This document shows positions 57,781-64,000 of a stretch of DNA of 64,000 nt, piece by piece. This DNA is from Cornus controversa (taxonomy: Eukaryota; Streptophyta; Magnoliopsida; Cornales; Cornaceae). Position 1 is the first letter of the stretch. Every line of letters starts with the position of its first letter. The stretch is taken from positions 26,775,797 to 26,839,796 of the forward strand of contig CM048850.1 in the NCBI GenBank assembly GCA_026545225.1, given 5' to 3'. A program made the translations under genes and the position numbers. The notes below the pieces were generated by a model. It was not told where the DNA came from and ran no database searches. It saw only the letters and a list, made by a program, of their open reading frames with translations.

Positions 57781-59030
57781 CAGTCTCCTATTCTTGAAAA
57801 GAACTAACCCCGAGTTATTATTGAAAGATCGTCCCTCATCTGGTGGAAAATACACAAACAAATTAGCAACATTAAATGTATGAGAAATAGTCATGTCTTC
57901 GAGAAGATTAACGATATAAGCATTATTATTGATTTTCTTTAGAATCTGCTACGGTCTGTACTTCTTATTCTTCAGCTTGTTGTAGGTGCCAACGGTAAAC
58001 CTCTCTTTACGCAAAAACACAATAACTAAATCTGCCTCCTTTTCTCATCTATTGCTTGCTTGTACTTACCATTGGCTTCTTCAATATGCTTTTAAACCTC
58101 ATCCTGAATTGCTTTAACGCGATTTGCCATGTGTTATGTAGCCACATTATTTTTAGGCTAAAGGAACTAAATTTAGTGCATGACTTGGTGGATGACAGTA
58201 AATGATAGCAAACAATAACTTCCCAGTTGACCGATTAACCATATTGTTATATTCAAATTCTACCTGTGTCAAAGCAAGATCCCACTATTTTGGTTTTTTG
58301 CAAGAAATACAATGATTCAAATTGCCTAAGGTTTGATTAACCACCTCAATTTGACAATCAGACCGCGGATGGCTAGTACTGTTGAAATTCAAAGATGTAT
58401 CAAAATGCCTCCACAAAGTCTTCCAAAAGTGTGACAGAAATTTGGTGTCCCTATCTGAAGTGATGGATTTAGGAACTCCATATAGGCGAACAATCTTCTT
58501 AAAGCACAGATTTGCTACGTGTGTGGCATCTGAAGTCTTTTTGCAAGCTATAAAGTGCGACACCTTAAATATCGATCAACCACCACAAAAACAGAATCGA
58601 CTCCTCATCGAGTGCGTGGAAGTCCTAGGACAAAGTCCATAGACAAATCCTCCCAAGAAAAATCTGGTGTAGGAAGAGGTAGTAAAGGCCAGTGTTTAGG
58701 GACTAACCCTTTGCAGACTAATAAACTAGACACCTCCTCACATGATTTCCAACATCCTTATTGAACTGCGGCCAGTGGTATCGCTCCTTGACCAATGCTA
58801 TAGTTTTGTCTCGACCAAGATGGCCACCCAAACTACCACCATATAGCTCATGGATAATCTGGTCTCAGAGCGAATTCCTCGGAATACAAAGTTGATTTTC
58901 CCGAAATAGAAATCCTTCTTGTAGATGCATTACTTCAATAATGTGCCCAACCTGACACTTAGCCAAAAATTCCTTGAAATCATCATCTTCTTCATAGAAT
59001 TCTTTCAGATAATCAAACATAACAACCTTA
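57781..59030 (-). pseudogene. CRM-like gypsy integrase
   Basis: From the right, HELYGGSLGGHLGRDKT (about 58850-58800) and a CLVC-type remnant form the H2C2 zinc-binding domain. 58563-58285 is the catalytic core: [38 protein letters not shown] and [18 protein letters not shown], with the central Asp of SDRD and the Glu of IEVVN present. 57960-57800 has the C-terminal ILKKINNNAYIVNL and ISHTFNVANL, ending next to the LTR. I see no chromodomain. Stops and frameshifts occur throughout. Confidence 0.87.
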
Positions 59031-59059
59031 ACTCATAAAGTCACTAAAAGTGTCGCGCG

Positions 59060-59720
59060 CATGTTGAGTTCATTGGCTACCTTATTCTGCTGACCTGACT
59101 TATGTTTTAAGGAAAATGTAAATCACTGCAAAAAAGTAACCCATCGGGCATGCATCTGGTTAACACTATTCTGACTGTTGATGAACTTTAAAGCCTGATG
59201 ATCAGTGTAGAGAATGAACTATCTCTGAACCAAATAATGTTCCCATATCTTCAATGCTCATACCACTGAATATAATTCCAACTCGTAGGTTATCCACTTG
59301 TTTCTGGCATCATTAAGCTTCTCATTATAGAAGACAACTAATCTGCCCTCTTAGGATAGAACAGCACCAATTCCCACAATTGAAGCGTCACACTCTACTT
59401 CGAACAACTTCTCAAAGCTCGAAAGTGCTAGTATAAGTGCAGTGGACATTTTCTCCTCAATCAACACAAAGCTCTGTTCCACTTCTTCACCCAACTGGAA
59501 CTTACCATTTTTCATACATTCAGTAATGGGAGCAACTATACTACTAAAGTTTTTGATGAACATTCGGTAGAAAGTTGCTAAACTATGAAAACTATGCACA
59601 TCACCTACTACTTTCGGAGTAGGCCATTCTCAAATTGCTCAAACTTTCTCCTCGCCAATCCGAATTCCTTCAGCACTCACCACGAACCCCAAAAATAGTA
59701 AAATGCCAATCATAAAGCTA
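59060..59720 (-). pseudogene. CRM-like gypsy RNase H and connection
   Basis: 59599-59351 reads [40 protein letters not shown] and [16 protein letters not shown], the connection and the first RNase H catalytic Asp. The rest (59350-59060) is fragmented but traceable, including YTDHQALK-type text around 59210-59180. Confidence 0.83.
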
Positions 59721-59739
59721 CACTTTTTTATATTAATGT

Positions 59740-60382
59740 ACAACTTATTTTCCTGCAGAACTATAAGTACATCTCTCATATGCGAAATATGCTCCGATTC
59801 TAACCGACTATAAATTAAAATATCATCAAAATAGACAACAACGAATATTCCAATGAAAGGCTTTAATACCTAATTCATAAGTCTCATGAAGGTACTATGA
59901 GCATTAGACAGTCCAAATAACATCACTAACCACTCGTATAAACCCTCCTTTATCTTGAAAATAGTCTTCTATTCATCCCCCAGTCTAATACAAATCTGAT
60001 GGTAGCCGCTTCTCAAATCAATCTTCATAAATATTTTCGAACCAACCAACATATCATCTAGCCGGGGTATTGAAAATCTATATTTGATGGTGATCTTGAT
60101 GATGGCTCTACTGTCTATACATATACGGCAACTGGCATCTTTTTTTGGCACCAGTAAAACTAAAACAACACATAGACTCATACTCACTTGCACCAAACCA
60201 TTCTGAATCAACTCCTCAACTTGTTCATGCAAAATCTGACTCTCATTTGGGCTCATGTGATGGTGCAATAAATTCAGCAGACTAGCACCAGGCACAAGGT
60301 CAATGTGGTGCTGAACGTCTCGTATAGGGAACAACCCACTAGGCAGCTCGTCAGGAATGATCTCCTTGAACTCTTCAAGCAT
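59740..60382 (-). pseudogene. CRM-like gypsy reverse transcriptase
   Basis: 60382-59969 reads [55 protein letters not shown] and [15 protein letters not shown]. After a frame break, [13 protein letters not shown] at about 59850-59812 retains the catalytic YFDD. The text is typical of the CRM/Reina end of the chromoviruses; lineage is by recognition only. Confidence 0.88.
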
Positions 60383-60385
60383 GGG

Positions 60386-60920
60386 CTATAATACTATAAG
60401 GATAGTAGAAGGGGTAATAAACACCTCTTCTCCAACCACCAATGCAAGAATCTCACCGGATTCTTTGGCCTCCTCTAAAAATTGCTGCTCACTACCAATC
60501 AAAAGAACTAATTTTTCCTTAGCTCGTGAAGCCTTGAAAAAACCCTCTTTTGCCATGGGACCCAACACAATCTTCTGCCCACCTTTGACAAACAAATAAA
60601 CATTTTCTTTGCCCCTATAAGTATCATCGACATTAAACTGTCATGGTCTGCCTATAATCATGTGACAAGTATCCATATCCACCACATCACACAACACCTC
60701 GTCAGTATATTTTTTTCAATCGAAAAAGGAACTCGACACATATCTGTGACTCTTGTTTCTGCCCCTTTCTTAATCCAACCAAGTTTATAGGGACTCAGAT
60801 GCTTCTGTGTCTTCAGCCCTAATTTTTGAACCATCATCTTCGAAACGATATTCTTACTGTTGCCACTATCAATAATAACATCATAGACTTTTCAATTGAC
60901 AGTGCACTTTGTCAATAATA
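60386..60920 (-). pseudogene. CRM-like gypsy protease region
   Basis: Minus-strand text around 60885-60770 reads VIIDSGNSKNIVSKMMVQKL and then HLSPYKLGWIKKGAETRVTD, the retropepsin motif D-S-G and its downstream segment. 60595-60386 (KIVLGPMAKEGFFKA and on) is the linker to reverse transcriptase. Frames are broken between these parts. Confidence 0.82.
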
Positions 60921-61099
60921 TATTGTGCCTCTACGAATGTTCTTCCTTATTCGAGACTAACAACAATCTTCGAACTACTAGGGAATGTGAAAGCAATTAT
61001 CATTTATCATCTCCAACCACATCATTTTCATCATATGAGAGAAGACTACCTTCAGTATCCTTCTCTTGATCCTCCACGCCCTTAAACTCTACCAGATTT

Positions 61100-62160
61100 A
61101 CTGTACCTCTCTTAGGACACTGATTAGATCGATGCCCTAGATGCCCACACCGATAACACTTCTCTGGACCTAGTTGAGTGTAAGGATTATTTTTGGGTGC
61201 CTCCTGATTTCTTGCAGAAACTGCACCTGTGTTTTTTTACTGTATACCAGAACTAGTTGATTCATGTGCTGCTAGGGTAGAAGTCTGTGTGTTCGTGGCC
61301 AGTTTTCCCTTATTCACCACAAAGCGCGACAAATCAAAGAAACTTTTGAAACCAGCCTGTGATCTTGACCTTTCCAACTGCGTTTCTGCCCTCAACACCG
61401 TATTAAATGTCTCAACTACGGTGTAAATCAGCTATATCGAAACCTTATCTTGGATGAACGACCGTAATCTGTTCATCTACCGAGCAACCTGCTGCATCTC
61501 AGTTTTCATCAAATCATTACGCAAGGACAACAGATTAAATTCCTCAGTATAGGCCTGAACTATTCTACTTCTTTGCTTGCAATCCTGATATTGCTGAAAT
61601 AAGGTCTGCTCATAATCTGGCGGTAGAAACCTAATTCTCAGCAAACGTTTCATCTTTGGCCAAGAGCAAACTGGTGCCTTCCTCTGTCGTGCACGAGAAG
61701 CCTGTAACTGTTCCCACCACGCAAAAGCTCCTCCCTTTAGTTTGTACACTACCAGTTTTACTTTCTTCTCTTCTTGGATATCCATGTAATCAAATAATCT
61801 CTCAACTTCTACTACCCAATCCAAGAAATCTTTGATATGAAAGTGATCATCAAAACTGGGAAGGTCCATCTTCATACGAAAACCCTAAGAATCATAGTAT
61901 CCATGATCCGATATCTTCCTACACCTTTCCATCCCCCAAACACCTCTTTAGCGTAGTCCTCATTATCATTGAAGTTTTCCTCATAGGATGGCTGCCTACG
62001 CGATGGGATAAGGTTACGATCAAGAACAGGACGAACACGATCTACGTCGTCGTTGCTCAACCTGTTGATATCGTGGTTTTGATTAAGACCCAACATAATC
62101 CTAGCAAGGGAAGCTTGGATATCCTGCATCACGTGTTGGGTATCCTACAACACTTGTTGG
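61100..62160 (-). pseudogene. CRM-like gypsy gag
   Basis: 62132-61872 is the N-terminal part (MMQDIQASLARIML, Asn/Asp-rich). 61875-61477 is the capsid: MKMDLPSFDDHFHIKDFLDW, VKLVVYKLKGGAFAWWEQL, MKRLLRIRFLPPDYEQTLF and QAYTEEFNLLSLRNDL. An intact zinc knuckle [14 protein letters not shown] lies at about 61117-61158. The two main frames overlap by a few bases and are offset by a frameshift, and stops occur between capsid and knuckle. Confidence 0.88.
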
Positions 62161-62277
62161 GTCTCATGTTAAAAGTCCTTGAAATTCAGCCCTTGAAAGA
62201 GCCACTCCCTATCGATCTTCGTCGTTAGAGAGGTTGCCACCACTACGACAATCTACCATCAGTCTAGTAAAAGGCAA

Positions 62278-62290
62278 GGCTCTTATACCA
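62278..62290 (-). other. Primer-binding site of the CRM-like element
   Basis: Minus-sense TGGTATAAGAGCC two bases from the LTR edge, matching the tRNA-iMet type site with one change. Confidence 0.8.
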
Positions 62291-62292
62291 AC

Positions 62293-62523
62293 TGATGGAG
62301 CGGAAGCTATGAACGTTCACGCACGAACAAGATAAACAACTTTGAATCCACAAAGTTAAAGAAAATTGCAAAGCAATTGATATTTTTATTCATAAATTAA
62401 TTAATCAATTTTTGCCCTTTGGCAATACATATATTTATAGTAGAGAAGTCATAATTCTAATAGCACTAGAAAACCTAAAAAAAAACTTGTAGAAATCCTA
62501 ATCCTAACAGGAAAAGAAAAAAA
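62293..62523 (-). repeat. CRM-like gypsy 5' LTR, shortened
   Basis: Begins TGATGGAGCGGAAGC and follows the left LTR for about 230 bp up to AACAGGAAAAG, then stops short of the expected TTACA end. AGATT at 62524-62528 matches the bases before the left LTR, but because the LTR end is missing this may be chance. Confidence 0.8.
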
Positions 62524-62814
62524 AGATTTAAACAAAGGAAGTTGAATATAAAAAAGTGATCATAATTTGAATATTATATATTATATTGAAAATAAAAATA
62601 TGTATAAAATAATATTAGAATTCGGGTTCGGGTTGGGCTCGGGCTCGGGTTACAGTCACCTGAACCCAAGTCCAACCCTAATTAAGTTTGGGTTGAAAAT
62701 TTTCAACTCAAACCCAACTCTAATTGTAAAAATGATTGCTCGAGCCCGTGAAAAATCAAGCTAAGTTCAGGTTGAGTTCAAGTTGGCCTGCCCAAGTTGT
62801 ACCCTAGTGAAGTG

Positions 62815-64000
62815 TGAGAACATTCTTGAGGGACAATTATGTCATTTGTAAAAAAATAAAAAGTGAAATACAATTGTACAAAAGTGAAGTGAAAATATCA
62901 TCTTTCTCTTAATTATTGATATGAATTTGTAACTATTCAAGATGATTTTCCTCTTAACAAATTTTGACCTAATGTTATTTGTATCAATAATAATAGAAAA
63001 AGTAAAATCGAACCACCGATCAAGAATCCTGAGGAGTATGGTGGGTCTTATAGGCCTTTTTTTTTTTTATCTGACGGTTTGATTATTTACGAGACAATCA
63101 TTTTTCAATTTGTAAAAAGTCATTTCAGTCCACTATGAGTCTACGTTGGATTTGTTACCGATGAACCGAACCAAACAGTGGACGGTAAAAAGAATCATCA
63201 TTAGCTCCCCTAATTGGAGATTAATCCTCCACTAAACCAGCTCAAGCAACACTCAAGTGTCAAATTAAACTTATTAACCCTAGTACAAATCTACACTTAA
63301 GAGCACATAATGATGTGGGCCCAGTAGGAGGAACTGTCTGATCCGTAATATAAGAACAATAATAATAATAATAAATTAGTAGGTTTAGGTATGTGGGATG
63401 TGTCCATTTTTTAGCCGTACAACAAAATGTAATAATAAAATGAGAGAAATATAAGAAATTAATAATTAGGTTTCTTGTAATTATTATGAATGATGATGAT
63501 GATGGTTAATAGATTAGGTATGTGAAGATTGGATGCGAGCAATGATTTGTTTCATTCTTTGTGGGAAACCAGAGTTTTTAAAAATACACAAATTAAAAGT
63601 GCTTTTATTGAGATGTTATTTTGTGCTTTTGGAATTCAAATGTAGGACACGTGTAAAAAAAAATTTTAAATCAGACACATACATATTATAATAATTGAAT
63701 TCTCTAAAAGTTGGTAAATATATAATTGAAATGATTTTATTGTAGTAATATATATTGATGATTGGTTTATTTTTTCTTCTTTAGTTATCAAATAAAAGTA
63801 CTTTTCAATTATAGTCAAATAATTTTATATATTACCTCTTTCATAATGAATAGATATTTAGTGCGCCTTATGCACATGCACTGGACGCATCAGAGTCGTC
63901 GATACACAACACGCGTTGCAAAATTCACTGTGCATGCAGCACACCAATGGTTTCGATGTGCCCGGTGCACCGAGCGCAACGAATACCTTATACCCTTCAT
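62815..64000. other. No gene seen
   Basis: AT-rich intergenic DNA with short ATA/GAT microsatellites (63358-63375, 63488-63502). The last 110 bases are noticeably richer in CG and GCA steps than the rest, with no feature recognised. Confidence 0.5.

Larger units (their letters stand above)
56479..62806. mobile_element. hAT-like element, split by a gypsy insertion
   Basis: Left end TAGGGTTGCAAATTCC and right end (inverted) TAGGGTACAACTTGGG. Both halves have the CGGGTT/CAACCC-rich subterminal text common to this kind of plant element (56500-56640 and 62625-62790). Flanking ATGGAGTG (56471-56478) and GTGAAGTG (62807-62814) match at 6 of 8 bases. Only about 450 bp belong to the hAT-like element itself. 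Confidence 0.82.

Noticed and set aside
62524-62528. AGATT as target duplication of the CRM-like element
   Set aside because: It matches 56640-56644, but the right LTR lacks its expected TTACA end, so the match may be chance; kept only as a note.
1-64000. CRISPR arrays, bacterial operons, phage genes or toxin systems
   Set aside because: No spaced identical repeats with variable spacers, no operon-like gene packing, and all protein text belongs to plant transposons or one plant gene.

Overview
This window looks like transposon-dense intergenic DNA from a flowering-plant (probably eudicot) nuclear genome. It is AT-rich, full of (TA)n microsatellites, and almost every recognisable coding stretch belongs to a decayed plant transposable element: Ty3/gypsy of the Tekay/Del, Tat, Athila and CRM-like types, Ty1/copia of the Sirevirus (SIRE/Maximus) type, a plant L1-type LINE, and hAT-like and other small DNA elements. 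Species cannot be fixed from the sequence. I see no bacterial genes, CRISPR arrays, tRNA or rRNA genes.

Only one ordinary host gene is supported: a two-exon minus-strand DUF1442-family gene at 13371-14145, with an open frame, clean GT/AG splice sites and a TATA box at about 14220-14232. A 790-bp hAT-like element begins 8 bp beyond that TATA box and separates the core promoter from the older upstream DNA.

Layout. 1-10300: a solo LTR (family A, copy 1) inside a Tekay/Del gypsy pol fragment (minus); then a Tekay-like LTR that interrupts a Tat-type gypsy element (minus), followed by the Tat element's own LTR. 10311-12664: a complete 2.35-kb non-coding LTR element with matching LTRs, primer-binding site and exact CTATG target duplication. 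12665-19464: the host gene, a hAT-like element, a 210-bp triplicated repeat, a hairpin MITE and microsatellites. 19465-29637: a Sirevirus-like LTR fragment and a dead L1 LINE interrupted by two solo LTRs. 29638-33006: LTR fragments and two hAT-like elements. 33007-52148: a nest in which a family A solo LTR sits in the target duplication of a hAT element, contains a Sirevirus copia element (minus), which in turn contains an Athila-type gypsy element (plus) carrying only gag and protease. 52149-56478: low-complexity DNA and a long-inverted-repeat element. 56479-62806: a hAT-like element containing a CRM-like gypsy element (minus), whose 3' LTR contains another TIR element. 62807-64000: no gene seen.

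The genes do not form a pathway. What the window records is an order of insertions, readable because many target-site duplications survive (CTATG, CTCCT, GTAAG, ATATG, and the 8-bp hAT duplications). No autonomous mobile element is intact. I found no convincing undescribed cellular system. The points most worth checking are the Sirevirus accessory reading frame split by the Athila insertion, the gag-protease-only Athila-type element, the palindromes shared by unrelated LTR families, and the promoter-proximal hAT insertion at the DUF1442 gene.
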